DNA from: Caenorhabditis remanei
Taxonomy: Eukaryota > Nematoda > Chromadorea > Rhabditida > Rhabditidae
Direction of reading: 5' to 3'
Assembly: GCF_010183535.1 (NCBI RefSeq)
Contig: NC_071329.1
Location: 1,612,001 to 1,676,000, forward strand
DNA: 64,000 nucleotides
Shown here: positions 33,063-45,876 of the stretch, one piece after another
Numbering within the stretch: the stretch's first letter is position 1
Layout: each line of letters begins with the position of its first letter
The notes under the pieces: model-generated
The model's input: only the letters and a program-made list of their open reading frames with translations
Databases searched by the model: none
Told to the model about the DNA's origin: nothing
Translations under genes and position numbers: made by a program

Positions 33063-35555
33063 TTAAATTCCAGGAAGAATTTCAGTTGTTTTCTGATTAT
33101 TAGTAGATGAGTAGCTGATTCTATCGAGTAACTTCTCAATCATTCTCTCATTTGCCTGATTTTCAGCTGTCAACTTGAGATTTGCCTTCTCGAGCTCCTC
33201 AATTTTCTTTGACGCCTTCAGAATCTCCTCATCTTTCTCTTTACTCAATTTCTCTATTTTCTTTGCTTCAGATTCCACAATTTTTTTATTTTCTTTCTTC
33301 AAATCACTCAGCTCCTTCACCATTTTCTTCTGTTGATCTTGACTCATTTTCAGCTCATTTTCAGCATTCTCGAGTGATTTTGAGGACTCCGAGCACTTAT
33401 CGCATATTTGTGGAGCGGAGAGAGCCGGTTGTGAGTGTTGGCTTGGAGTCGAGCTATTTGAGGTCTCGATTTTCCGTTTTTTCGCTGGATTCTGGTGCTC
33501 TGACGTCTTCTGAACCTCCACTGGTTGTTGACTGATTTCCATCGTTTCTAGTGCAACCGTCGCCTTCTTTTCCTTCTCACAATGCTCACACTTGTATCCG
33601 AGAACTCTTCCACATCCTTTCTGATTGTGAAGGAACATTTTGAGCTGAAAATCATATAATTTAGCAATATAATATATAGAATAACCTACATTCGGAACCC
33701 TATTGAGCACACAAATCAATTGACAGCTCTCCACAGCATCAAATAAATCGCATGTTCTCAGATATCTCTCTTTCTTCACTTTATCGATTCCTTCATATAC
33801 ATCTTCTGCATGGTCTTGAATTTCAGAGAATGTGTTGGTGAGTCCCAGATATTTCAGTTCTTCCTTCAGATTCTGTACAGTGAATCCATTTTTCTTCACA
33901 TTTCTGACTTCTTTGACTGGCAAGACTTCGTATTTCTTTAGTTCGTTGATTGATTGGCTAATGTCTAGTGTAGCATTGAATCTTAAGAAGTATTGGTGTT
34001 TCTGGAATCGGTAAACACTTTATTGATAAACCTGTTTCGAAAAGCCAGAACTTACTTGATCAGAATAGAAAAAATGCTCTACCTTCTGAAAAATCGGAGC
34101 AAAATTTTTCCAATCTGGGGATTGGTACTTTTGGAATAGCTTGACTCCTAAAATGAGATTTCTCAAGAATTCGAAGAAATAATCGACAGTTGGAATGACG
34201 AATTGTCTCGGAAAGTGGGGTCTGAAAGGTACTGCACGGTGTTTGGAGCGAAGAATCGGAGTGCGGATGAACTGGAAATATTTTGGGATTATATTGTACT
34301 TTCTGCCGTTCCATACCTCAATTTTCTGAATTCTATCTCCAAACTCTGACTTGACTTCTTCAAAACTCATTCCCTTGTGAACAAATCCATCACTTCCAGT
34401 TTCAAATCTCTCAGATCCCGTAGACAATCTATTGAATGCATAGTACAATTCCGCCTCCATCACATATCTCTTCTCTCCATCCTCAAATAATCTGACTGTA
34501 ATTGGAGAAGTATCCGGTGTAGACATGAAAAGCGGTGCTTGGTTTTCCACAATTTGTTCAATACACTTCATGATATAACTATCGATGAGAGCGCCGAAAA
34601 CGATCTCTTTTTTTGTCTCGATTTCTGTATCAGATAACGATTGTAGCCGTCTGAGTAATGAATTTGCCATCCCATCATCCCAAACCGTCGGATTCAATTC
34701 CCGGAGTTTTGAAACGATCGCTGCGTAATTCTTGTTCAAAAAAAACTTTTCTAGATTGTTACGTCGCGCAGACTGAAATTAAAATATTCATTCAAGAAAA
34801 TAATCATTGAAAACGCTACCGCTTGTTGATGACTTTTCGCATCTACTTCTCTCATCTCTTTCTCGATTTCATCGAACATTTTCTCATCGAATTTCACAAA
34901 TTCCACGGGTCCATTAGTCGACAGAATTTTAGATTTCAGAATCTTTGCAAGCATCAAATGAAACGAAGTGGTCTTCTGAAAAACAGAATATAACAGAGGT
35001 ATTGAAAAGTAAACTGGCCTGATGATTGATAGTATGAAGTGCGATATTCTGAATAATTGTATAAATATCCGGTTTACAAATGTATTTTTCCCCCTTCAAA
35101 CTTTCATAGATGATTGGTGTCGCCTGAAAACATTCCGATTAATCAGAAATTTCAGTATAAAAGTGCCTACATTGAAAGCATACGCATGGTCATCGAAAAA
35201 ACGAAAACTTCCAGTGAAATTTCTGAATATTTTGATATTCTCGGCAATCTCCTTGGCCGTTCCGTACATTCCTGCAAAAATTGTGGATTTATGAGAGATA
35301 AAAAAACAGTTCTTACTCAATTTATTATTCGATTTATCCAATATCTTTTGAATTACCGCTTCACCATCATCGTATACCAGCTCCGGCAGCTCATAGGACT
35401 CCAAGTCGTGAAGAAATGGGCGGAGCTTAAAATAAACATTTGTTGCTCCAATTCAGAGTTCATTCACTAACCTCAGGAAGAATGTAAAAGTAGACGCGTG
35501 AATAAACGACTTTGGAGAAGAGAACATTGTCGGGACACTTTAGAAATTGTGCCAT
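33063..35555 (-). CDS. Gene G: member with coiled coil but RING deleted in frame
   Basis: Starts MAQFLKCPDNVLFSKVVY at 35555. All blocks are present: RMYGTAKEIAENIKIF, VEFVKFDEKMFDEIEKEM, SPITVRLFEDGEKRYVM, FIRTPILRSKHRAVPF, NGFTVQNLKEELKYLGL, HNQKGCGRVLGYKCEHC, and a coiled coil from about 33380 to 33120. The coiled-coil exon runs from NNQKTTEI straight into LPGI and stop. In paralogs these are the residues before the RING and the last four residues after it. A deletion of about 50 codons of RING coding plus the last intron therefore joined both sides in frame. It probably keeps oligomerisation without zinc-domain activity, so could act as a dominant partner or simply be decaying. Confidence 0.87.
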
Positions 35556-35672
35556 TTTTCTGAAAACTTTGATTGAAAATAATATTAAAGTCCAATTAAG
35601 GAAATACACAGGGTTTTGATACCCGAAAATATGGGAAAATAGGAATTAAAAACAAAGAAAATTCAGAAATCA

Positions 35673-35735
35673 TGCATTTTGGCGTGATGGTGTTTGCACA
35701 CAATGCACCACATTTCACAACAGTAACAGTAATCC
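35673..35735 (-). promoter_or_regulatory. Conserved upstream module, gene G
   Basis: TGCATTTTGGCGTGATGGTG to CAGTAACAGTAATCC, 117 bp before the ATG. The core has one change (GCGTGATGGTGTTTGC). Confidence 0.6.
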
Positions 35736-35815
35736 AAAGGGATTTTTCAACAGAAAATGATCGAACAAATAACAAATTAACAGCAAAAATTATAACAAAA
35801 GTAACAAGAAATCAA

Positions 35816-38800
35816 TTAAATTCCAGGAAGATCTCCATTGCACGCCGGGCATTGAGTGTGGTCTTTGCGCCATTTGAATGCACACTGAAAATAAGAAAAA
35901 TAAGGGAAAAACAGTTGAAAATAGAGAAAATATTACAGAGTTGCAACGGGCCGGGCCCGGCCCGTTTCGGCCCGGATTTTCAGTACTAAAAAATTTCAAA
36001 ATTTTTTTTCGAATTTTTTCCGATTTTTTCGGGAAAAAATTCTAAAGGAAGAAACAACTACTTCTAAACTTAGGATTTTTGACATGAATCAATTCAGAAA
36101 GCCAGAAAAAGGAGAAATTTATTTTGATTTTATGTCTGAAAATGCGTTTCAAGCGAGTTATGAGACATCAAAATGGCAAAAATCGATGCTAATCATGCAA
36201 TTTTTCAAAACATTTCAATAGAAACTCTCTTCGTCGTGCACGAGAAAGCGATATTTTCAAAAATTTTCAATAAAAAATTCGAAAAATGAACAATTATGAA
36301 TGCATTTCATGCACAGATGACGAGAATTTCTGTTGAAATGTACTGAAAAAATGCACGAAAAGTGAAAAAGTGAGCAATTTTTGGAATTTGGGGGTCTCAT
36401 ATCTCAATTTAAACGCATTTTTTAGATATACTTGGAAAAAAAATTTGGAAAATTTTTGAAAAAAAAATTATTGAAAAAAAAATTCTAGTGGAAAAAATTC
36501 AAAAATTCAAATCCGGGCCGACCGGGCCGGGCCGGCACTTTCTCGGCCCGGCCCGGAATTTTGCAAGTATGAAATATTACATTCGAATGGAACCTTCGTT
36601 TGCACAATGGACATCTGATGACTTCTTGTCCCGCCTTGATTTGACTGGAACAAATGAGACAATCGATAATGAGAGGAGCATTTTTGGAAGTGACAGAAGT
36701 AGTTTGAGTCGATTCTTCGATAGTTTTCTCATCGATTTCATTAGTTTTCTGGTTGTTAGTCGATAAATTGCTGATTCTATCGAGTAACTTCTCAATCATT
36801 CTCTCATTTGCCTCATTTTCAGCTGTCAACTTGAGAATTGTCTTCTGAAGTTCCTCATTTTCTTTTGACGCCTTCAGAATCTCCTCTTCTTTCTCCTGAT
36901 TCTTCTCTTTCTCATTGTTCAATTCCTCCATCACTTCAGCCAATTCCTCCGTTTTCTTTGCTTCAGATTCCACAATTTTCTCATGTTCTTTCTTCGAATC
37001 ACTCAGCTCCTTCTCTGTATCTGTCATCTTCTGTTGCATCTCTTTCAACTGATCTCGACTTATTTTCAGCTCATTTTGAGTTTTAACGAGAATTTCAGAA
37101 GATTCTGAGCACTTTTCACAGTCTTTTGGAGCCGAGAGAGCAGGTTGTGAGTATTGATTCGGAGTCGAGCTGTTTGTGTTCTCGATTTTAAGATTCTTCA
37201 TAGAATCCTGGATATCTGACGTGTTTTTGACCTCTTCTTCCTTCTCACAATGTGCACATTTGTATCCGAAAACTCTTTTGCATCCTTTCTGATTGTGAAG
37301 AAACTTCTGATAATTCGGAATCCTATTGAGCAAACAAATCAGCTGACAGCTCTCCACAGCATCAAATAAATCGCAGGTTCTGAGATATCTCTCCTTCTTC
37401 ACCTTATCGATTTCTTCATAAACGCCTTCGGCATAATTTTGAATGTCAGGGAATGTCCCAGTAAGACCCAAATGATTCAGTTCGTTCTTCAAATTCTGCA
37501 CAGTAAATCCATCTTTTTTCGCATTTCGAATGTCTTTGATTTGTGAAACTTCGTATTGTTGCAATGAATTTCCCACTACACTCTCGAGAATATCGTATTG
37601 CAGGAAGTATTGCTGTTTCTGTAAATATTCCATGAATAGCTCGAAATCTTCTGAAACTCACTTTTTCAATATCAAAATATTCTTCAATCTCCTGAAAAAA
37701 TTGGGCGTATTTCTCCCAATCCGAACATTGGTACTTTTGGAATAGTTTGACTCCCAAAATCACATTTCTCCAGAATTCGAAGAAACAATCAACAGCTGGA
37801 ATGACGAATTGTCCCGGAAAGTGTGCTCTGATAGGAACTGCACGGTGTTTGGAGCGAAGAATCGGAGTACGGATGAACTGAAAACAATTTGGGATTATTT
37901 TGTGTTTAAATCTCATGACTTCTAACCTCAATTTTTTGAATTCGATCTCCAAACTCCGCCCTGACTTCTTCAAAACTCGTTGCATTGGGAACCAATCCTT
38001 TGCGTTGTGAACCATCATTATGAATTACAAATCTCTCAGATCCCGGAGACAATCTATTCAATGCATGATACAATTCCGCCTCCATCACATATCTCTCTTC
38101 TCCATCCTCAAACAGTCTGACTGTAATTGGAGATGATTCCGGTGTGGACGTGAAAAGCGGAGCTCGTTTTGCCATAATTTCTTCAATACAGTTCATTTTA
38201 CAAGTATTGGTGAGCGCGATAAAAATTGGCTCTTTTTGTGTCTCGATTCGTCTATTAGACAACAATTGTAGGTGTTTGAGGTATGAATTTGCAACGGCAT
38301 CTTCCCAAAGTGTCGGATTCAATTCCCGGAATTTTGAAGCGATCGCTGGATAATTGTTAGTCGACAATGACATTGCTAGATAGTCACGTTGCGCGATCTG
38401 AAATTAAAATATTCATTCAAGAAAATAATCATTGAAAACGCTACCGCTTGTTGATGACTTTTCGCATCTACTTCTCTCATCTCTTTCTCGATTTCATCGA
38501 ACATTTTCTCATCGAATTTCACAAATTCAACGGGTCCATTAGCCAGCACAATTTTTGATTTCAGAATCTTTGCAAGCATCGAATGAAAGAAAATGAATTT
38601 CTGAAAAATAAAACGGAGTTGAGCCATTGAAAAGTAAACTGACCTGATGATTGATAGTATGAAGTGCGATATTCTGAATAATTGTAAAAATATCAGGTTT
38701 ATAAATGTATTTTTCTCCATTCAAACTTGTATAGATGACTGGTGACGCCTGGAAGAAGTTAGACTAATTTAATTTTCCTAATGAAATTCTTACATTGAAA

Positions 38801-39178
38801 GGATACTTTTGGTCATCGAAAAAACGAAAACTTTCAGTAAAATTTCTGAATATTTTGATATTCCCTGCAATCTCCTTGGCCGATCCGTACATTCCTGAGA
38901 AAATTCTGGATTTACGAGAGATGAAACCGTATTCTTACTCAATTTATTATTCGATTTATCCAACATCTTCTGAATCATTTCTTCCCCGTTATTTTCTACA
39001 AATTTCGGCAGATGATTGGTCTCCAAGTTGATTAGAAATGGGCGGAGCTTAAAATGTACTTATTGTTATTCAAGTTTAAAAATCAATCACCAACCTCAGG
39101 AAGAATGTAAGCGTAGACATGAGAATAAACGATGTTGGAGACGAGAACATGGTCTGGACATTTCAGAAATTGGGCCAT
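35816..39178 (-). CDS. Gene H: full-length coiled-coil RING member
   Basis: Starts MAQFLKCPDHVLVSNIVY at 39178; nine coding blocks as in gene J. Motifs: RMYGSAKEIAGNIKIF, VEFVKFDEKMFDEIEKEM, SPITVRLFEDGEERYVM, FIRTPILRSKHRAVPI, DGFTVQNLKNELNHLGL, CDLFDAVESCQL, knuckle HNQKGCKRVFGYKCAHC. The intron before the knuckle is absent (NRIPNYQKFLHNQ is continuous). The coiled coil covers about 37100-36780. RING: CLIC...CPLCKRRFHSN at 36640-36581, then CAFKW...CPACNGDLPGI in the last exon, 35884-35816. The last intron is about 696 nt instead of about 60 because a hAT-like element landed four bases inside its donor end. The donor GTAATATT survives, so splicing may persist. Confidence 0.85.
35936..36571. 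mobile_element. hAT-like MITE in last intron of gene H, TSD AAATATTA
   Basis: Ends CAGAGTTGCAA and TTGCAAGTATG with GGCCC tracts inside. AAATATTA lies at 35928-35935 and 36572-36579. Genes I, J and M have the uninterrupted AAATATTACATTCGAATGGA at the same place. Confidence 0.92.
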
Positions 39179-39293
39179 TTTTCTGAAATGTTCATTAAAA
39201 CTTTTGGCAGGGCTCAATTTTAGATAGTATGATGGAATTTAACCCTAGAATATTACGATAACTGAAATAAAAACAAAGAAAATTCAGAAATCG

Positions 39294-39356
39294 TGCATTC
39301 TGACGTGACGGTGTTTACACACAATGCACCACATTTCACGACAGTAACAGTAATCC
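39294..39356 (-). promoter_or_regulatory. Conserved upstream module, gene H
   Basis: TGCATTCTGACGTGACGGTG to CAGTAACAGTAATCC, 115 bp before the ATG. Confidence 0.6.
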
Positions 39357-39436
39357 AATGGGACTTTTCAACGGAAAGAGTGAAACAAATAACAAATTAA
39401 CAACAAAAATGATAACAAAAGATAACAAAAAATCAA

Positions 39437-42158
39437 TTAAATTCCAGGAAGATCTCCGTTGCATGCCGGGCATTGAGTGTGGTCTTTGCGCCATTTGAAT
39501 GCACACTGAAAATAAGAAAAATGAGGGAAAATTGATGGAAAATAGAGAAAATATTACATTCGAATGGAACCTTCGTTTGCACAATGGACATCTGATGACT
39601 TCTTGTCCCGCCTTGATTTGACTGGAACAAATGAGACAATCGATAATGAGAGGAGCATTTTTAGAGGTGACAGAAGCAGTTGGAGTCAATTCTTCGATAG
39701 TTTTCTCATCGATTTCATTAGTTTTCTGGTTATTGGACGATAAATTGCTGATTCTATCGAGTAGCTTCTCAATCATTCTCTCATTTGCCTCATTTTCAGC
39801 TGTCAACTTGAGAATTGTCTTCTGGAGCTCCTCATTTTCCCTTGACGCTTTCAGAATCTCCTCTTCTTTTTCCTGATTCTTCTCCTTCTCTTTACTCAAT
39901 TCCTCCTTCTTTTCTGCCAATTCCTCCGTCTTCTTGGCTTCAGATTCCACGATTTTCTCGTGTTCTTTCTTCGAATCACTCAGCTCTTTCTCTGTATTCG
40001 TTATCTTCTTCTCCATCTCCTTCAACTGATCTTGGCTCATTTTCAGCTCATTTTCAGTCTCCTCGAGAGTTTTTGAAGATTCCATGCACTTTTCACAGTC
40101 TTTTTGAGCAGACAGCGCCGGTTGTGAGTATTGATTTGAACCCGACTCATTTGAGCTCTCGATTTTGAGATTTTTCATAGAATCCTGGATATCTAACGTG
40201 TTTTTGACCTCTTCTTCCCTCTCACAATGTGCACATTTGTATCCGAAAACTCTTTTGCATCCTTTCTGATTGTGAAGAAACTTCTGATAATTCGGAACTC
40301 TATTGAGCACACAAATCAATTGACAGTTCTCCACTGCATCAAACAAATCGCATGTTCTCAGATATCTCTCTTTCTTCACTCTATCCACATCCTCATAGAC
40401 TGCTTCGGCATGGTCTTGAATTTCAGGGAATGTGTTAGTGAGTCCCAGATATTTCAGTTCGTTTTTCAGATTCTCTACAGTGAATCCGTCTTTCTTCGCA
40501 TTTCGAACGTCTTTGACCGTTGAAGCTCCGTACTGTTCCAATGATTTACTCGCTACTCTCTCGACACGAATATCAGCTCTCAGAAAGTACTGCTGCTTCT
40601 GTAAATTTCTCATGAATGGCTCGAAATCATCTGGCAACTTGTGAAACTCACTTTTTCAATATCAAAAAAATTATCAAACTCGTGAAAAAATGGGACGAAT
40701 TTTCCCCAATCCGAACATTGATGTTTTTGGAATAGTTTGACTCCCAAAATCACATTTTTCCATAATTCGAAAAAATAATCGACAGCTGGAATAACGAATT
40801 GTTCCGAAAAGTGTGCTCTAATAGGAACTGCACGGTGTTTGGTGCGAAGAATCGGAGTGCGGATGAACTGGAAATAAGTAGGGATTGTTTTGTGCTTCAC
40901 GTCGCTACATACCTCAATTGTCTGAATTCGATTTCCGTATTTCTTCTTCACATCATTCATATCCATTCCTCCGAAATTCAATCCATCATTATGAATTTCG
41001 AATCTGTCAGATCCCGTAGACACCCTATTCAAAGCATGATACAATTCCGCCTCCATCACATATCTCTCCTCTCCATCCTCAAATAATCTTACTGTAATTG
41101 GGCTAGATTTCGGTGTAGACATGAAGAGCGTTGCTCGTTTCGCCATAATTTGTTCAATACACTTCATGGTATAACTTTTGATGAGCATGACAAAAATGAA
41201 CTGTTTTTGTTGTTCGATTGGTTTATCAAACCACGATTGTAGTAATGAAATTGTTGGGGCATCATCCCAAATCGTTGGATTCAATTCCCGGAGTTTTGAA
41301 ACGATCGCTGCGTGATTCTTATTCAACACGAACATTTCTAGATAGAGACGTTGCGCGGACTGAAATTTGATAAAATGAATATAAAAAAGAAAAGAATTGA
41401 GAACACAACCGCTTGTTCGACACTCTCATTTTCTACTTCTTTCATCTCTTTCTCGATTTCATCGAACATTTTCTCATCGAATTTCACAAATTCCACGGGT
41501 CCATAAGTCTGCGTAATTTTGGATTTTAGAACCATTGCAAGCAACAAATGAAACGAAGTGGTCTTCTGAAAAAAACAAAATAAAACAGAGTTTAGCAATT
41601 GAAAGGAAAACTGACAGGATATTTAATACTATGTAGAGCGATATTCTGAATAATTGTAAATATATCCGGTTTGCAGAGGTATTTCTCTCCATTCAAGCTG
41701 TCATAGATGACGGGCGATGCCTGAAAACTTTACGATTAATCAGAGAGAGAGATAGAGAGGTATAAACTGCCTACATTGAAAGGATACGAATCCTCATCGA
41801 AAAAAAGAAAACTTTCAGGGAAATTTCTGAATATTTTGATATTCCCTGCAATCTCCTTGGCCGATCCATACATTCCTGTAAAAATTCTAAATTTACGAGA
41901 AAGAAAAAACAATTCTTACTCAATTGATTATTCGATTTATCCAATATCTTTTGAATCACCTCTTCACCATCATCGTCTACAAGTTTCGTCGATTCATTGG
42001 GCCTCAAGTTGTGTAGAAAAGGGCGGAGCTTAAAATAAAAAATTATCATTCAAGTTTAGAAATCATTTACTAACCTCAGGAAGAATGTAATGGTAGACAT
42101 GAGAAGGAACGATGTTGGAGGCGAGAACATTGTCGGGACACTTTAGAAATTGCGCCAT
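39437..42158 (-). CDS. Gene I: full-length coiled-coil RING member
   Basis: Starts MAQFLKCPDNVLASNIVP. Motifs: RMYGSAKEIAGNIKIFRNF, VEFVKFDEKMFDEIEKEMKE, SPITVRLFEDGEERYVM, FIRTPILRTKHRAVPI, DGFTVENLKNELKYLGL, CDLFDAVENCQL, HNQKGCKRVFGYKCAHC. As in H and J, no intron separates NRVPN from YQKFLHNQ. The coiled coil (about 40060-39730) is Glu/Lys-rich with ENEELQKTILKLTAENEANE at its end. RING CLIC-x12-CPLCKRRFHSN | CAFKWRKDHTQCPAC, end LPGI at 39437. The block exon 41335-40917 is shorter than in paralogs by a few codons (missing ANALLRRL-like text). All frames seen are open. Confidence 0.9.
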
Positions 42159-42280
42159 TTTTCTGAAAATTTTGATTGAAAACCGTTTTTTAGTCTTTTT
42201 GATACAAATAAAGGAAGTAAAAGAGGGTTTGGTACCTTAAAATATCGATAAAAATATGAGCGAAGAAAATTCAGAAATCA

Positions 42281-42343
42281 TGCATTTTGACGTGACGGTG
42301 TTTACATTCAATGCACCACATTTCACAACAGTAACAGTAATCC
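42281..42343 (-). promoter_or_regulatory. Conserved upstream module, gene I
   Basis: TGCATTTTGACGTGACGGTG to CAGTAACAGTAATCC, 122 bp before the ATG. Confidence 0.6.
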
Positions 42344-42438
42344 ATAGGGATTTTAATCCAAAGGGATTTTCAACAGAAAAGGATATGACAAAAAACAAAT
42401 TAACAATGAAAATTATAACAAAATTAACAAAAAGTCAA

Positions 42439-45400
42439 TTAAATTCCAGGGAGATCTCCATTGCACGCCGGGCATTGAGTGTGGTCTTTGCGCCATTTGA
42501 ATGCACACTGAAAATAAGAAAAATGAGGGAAAAACAATTGAAAATAGAGAAAATATTACATTCGAATGGAATCTTCGTTTGCACAGTGGACATCTGATGA
42601 CTTCTTGTCCCGCCTTGATTTGACTGGAACAAATGAGACAATCGATAATGAGGGGAGCATTTTTAGAGATGACAGAAGCATTCGGAGTCGATTCTTCGAT
42701 AGTTTCCTCATCGATTTTACTAGTTTTGCGATTATTAGCTGATAAATCGGTAATTCTATCGAGTAACTTCTGAATCACTCTCTCATTTGCCTCATTTTCA
42801 GCTGTCAACTTGAGAATTGTCTTCTGGAGTTCCTCATTCTCCTTTGACGCCTTCAGAATCTCTTCTTCTTTCTCCTGATTCGTCTCTTTCTCATTGTTCA
42901 ATTCCTCCTTCAATTCTGCCAATTCCTCCGTCTTCTTGGCTTCCGACTGCACAATTTTCTCGTTTTCTTTCTTCAGATAACTCAGCTCTTTTTCTGTATT
43001 CGTTATCTTCTGTTGCATCTCCTTCAACTGATCTTTACTCATTTTCAGCTCATTTTCAGCCTCCTCGAGTGATTTTGAAGATTCTGAGCACTTATCGCAG
43101 TCTTTTGGAGCCGAGAGAGCCGGTTGTGAGTATTGATTAGAAGCCGACTCATTTGAGCTCTCGATTTTAGGATTCTTCATAGAATCCTGGATATCTGGCG
43201 TCTTCTGAACATCCTTCTCCTTCTCACAATGCTCACATTTGTATCCGAAAACTCTTTTGCATCCTTTCTGACTGTGAAGAAACTTCTGATAATTCGGAAT
43301 TCTATTGAGCACACAAATCAATTGACAATTCTCCACCGCATCAAATAAATCACAAGTTCTGAGATATCTCTTTTTCTTTGCTTTATAGATTCCTTCATAG
43401 ACTGCTTCAGCATAGTCTTGAATTTCAGGGAATGTGACAGTGAGACCCAGATATTTCAGTTCGTTCTTCAGGTCCTGTGCAGTGAATCCATTTTTCTTCG
43501 CATTTCTGACTTCATTAATAGTTGAAACTTCGTATAGTTGCAATGAGTCGCTCACTACAATCTCGAAGCAAAATCCAGACCCCAAGAAGTATTGTTCTTT
43601 CTGTAAATGTCTCCTGAATAGCTCGAAATCTACCGAAACTCACTTTTTCAACATATAAAACATTTTCAATATTGTGAAAAAATGGGGCGAATTTCTCCCA
43701 ATCCGAACATTGATATATTTGGAATAGTTTTAATCCTAAAATCAGATTTCTCCAAAATTCGAAGAAATGATCGACAGCTGGAATGACGAATTGTCCAGGA
43801 AAGTGTGCTCTAATAGGAACTGCACGGTGTTTGGAGCGAAGAATCGGAGTGCGGATGAACTGGAAATAATTTGGAATCATTCGCGATCAGGCTTGATCGG
43901 AGAAAAAATTTCAGAGTCGGAAATTCGAAAAAATGCTTTCGGAGAGTCTGAGAATTTCGGAAAATGCAAACATTTTTCCGAAAATGTTCTTAAAACCTGG
44001 TTTTTCATACTTGTCAAGGTCCGGCCTTTGGAAAATTTTTTGAATGCCCGGAACCAATTTTTTATTTTTTCAAATTTTTTAAATTTTTCATCGAAAATGT
44101 GAACATTTCTTATAATTTTTCAGAATTCCTACTAATTCTGAATGATAATCGAAAATTTGACTTTTTCGCGAAATTTTTTTTTAAATTTGAATTTTGGTGC
44201 CAAGTACCCGGGCTTATGGCCCGGGTCGGACCTCAATTTTGCTGACAAGGCCCGCACCGAGCTATGATTCTCCAAAATTCTCCGAAAAAAGTCCGATAAA
44301 CGGAGAAGTCGGATATCCGATTCTCCGACTCCGAACAATCTTGTTCGCGATTAAATCCATGTCTTCAAACCTCAATTTTCTGAATTATGTTTCCAAACTC
44401 CGCCTTCACATCTTCAAAGTTCATTGCATTGGGAACCGATCCATCACTTTGAGTTTCGAGTCTCACAGATCCAGTAGATAATCTATTCAATGCATGATAC
44501 AATTCCTCCGTCATCACATATCTCTCCTCTCCATCCTCAAACAGTCTTACTGTAATTGGACAAGATTTCCGTGTAGACATGAAAAGCGTTGCTCGTTTCG
44601 CCATAATTTGTTCAATACAGTTCATGATATAACTATCGATGAGCATGTCGAAAATGTACTCTTTTTGTTTGCCGATTTCTGTATTAGACAACGGTTGTAG
44701 CTGCTCGAGAAACGCATTTGCCATGCCATCATCCCAGATTGTTGGATTCAATTCCCGCACTTTTGAAATGATCGCTGCATAATTCTTATTCAACACGAAC
44801 TTTTCTAGATATTCAAGTTGCGCGGTCTGAAATCAAAACATGAAAATAAGAAATTAAGAATTAAAAACACTACCGCTTGTTCGTGAGTCTTATTCTCTAC
44901 TTCTCTCATCTCTTTCTCGATTTCATCGAACATTTTCTCATCGAATTCCACAAATTCAACGGGTCCATCAGTTCGCCCAATTTTGGATTTCAGAACCTTT
45001 GCAAGCAACAAATGAAGCATCACGGTATCCTGAAAATCAAAATAAAACAGAGTTATCGAAAAGAAATCTAACCTCATGATTAATAGTGTGCAGGGCGATA
45101 TTATGTATAATCGTATAAATATCCGGTTTACAGAGATATTTATTGCCTTTCAAGCTGTCATAAATGACTGATGATGCCTGAAAACATTACGATCAACCAG
45201 AGATTTCAGTTTAAACTTCCTACATTGAAAGGATATGTACTGCTCTGAAAAAGACGAAAACTTTCAGAGAAATTTCTGAATATTTTGAGATTCTCGGCAA
45301 GTTCTTTGGCCGATCCGTACATTCCTGTAAAAATTGTGAATTTACGAGAAAGAAAAAACAATTCTTACTCAATTTATTATTCGATTTATCCAATATCTTT

Positions 45401-45608
45401 TGAATCATTTCTTCCCCGTCATCTTCAACCAGTTTCTTCGCCTCAATCGACTCGAAAACGGGTAGAAATGGGCGAAGCTTAAAATAATAAAATAATAATT
45501 AAAGTTTAGAAATCAATCACTTACCTCAGGAAGAATGTAAACGTAGACATGGTAATAAACTTTGTTGGAATCGAAAACATGATGTGGACACTTCAGGAAT
45601 TGCGCCAT
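42439..45608 (-). CDS. Gene J: full-length coiled-coil RING member
   Basis: Starts MAQFLKCPHHVFDSNKVY at 45608. Exon blocks read LRPFLPVFESIEAKKLVED, RMYGSAKELAENLKIFRNF, SSVIYDSLKGNKYLCKPD, VEFVEFDEKMFDEIEKEM, CPITVRLFEDGEERYVM (44555), FIRTPILRSKHRAVPI (43865), NGFTAQDLKNELKYLGL, CDLFDAVENCQL and a slightly changed knuckle, HSQKGCKRVFGYKCEHC. The knuckle intron is absent. Coiled coil about 43080-42740, RING and last exon as in gene I, end 42439. A 456-bp hAT-like element enlarges the intron between the VRLFEDG exon and the KHRAVPI exon. Spacing to genes I and K is about 270-280 bp, tight for separately transcribed genes, but each has its own module. Confidence 0.9.
43888..44343. mobile_element. 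hAT-like MITE in intron of gene J, TSD TTCGCGAT
   Basis: Ends CAGGCTTGATCGGAG and CTCCGAACAATCTTG (12 of 15 inverted). TTCGCGAT lies at 43880-43887 and 44344-44351. The paralogous intron of gene L reads TTCGCTATTAAAATTCATG without insert. Confidence 0.9.
44006..44266. mobile_element. Degraded CATAGTTGTC-family element nested in the MITE
   Basis: Left end CATACTTGTCAAGGTCCGG and a worn right end AAGGCCCGCACCGAGCTATG, with the interior AAAATGTGAACATTTCTTAT-type text of the 605-889 family. No target duplication remains. Confidence 0.6.
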
Positions 45609-45734
45609 TTTTCTGAAAACTTTGATTAAACAAAATTTTTCTTTTTTTGATACAAATTAAGGAAGTAAAAGAGGGTTTTGATACCCGAAAATATTGAAAA
45701 ATATGAAGTGAAAACAAAAAAAATTTAGAAATCG

Positions 45735-45797
45735 TGCATTTTGACGTGATGGTGTTTACACTCAATGCACCACATTTCACGACAGTTACAGTAATCC
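45735..45797 (-). promoter_or_regulatory. Conserved upstream module, gene J
   Basis: TGCATTTTGACGTGATGGTG to CAGTTACAGTAATCC, 126 bp before the ATG, the longest spacing of the MAQFL group. Confidence 0.6.
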
Positions 45798-45876
45798 AAA
45801 GGGATTTTTCAACAGAAACGGTAAAACAAATAACAAATTAACAACAAAAATAATAACAAAAGTAACAAAAAATCAA

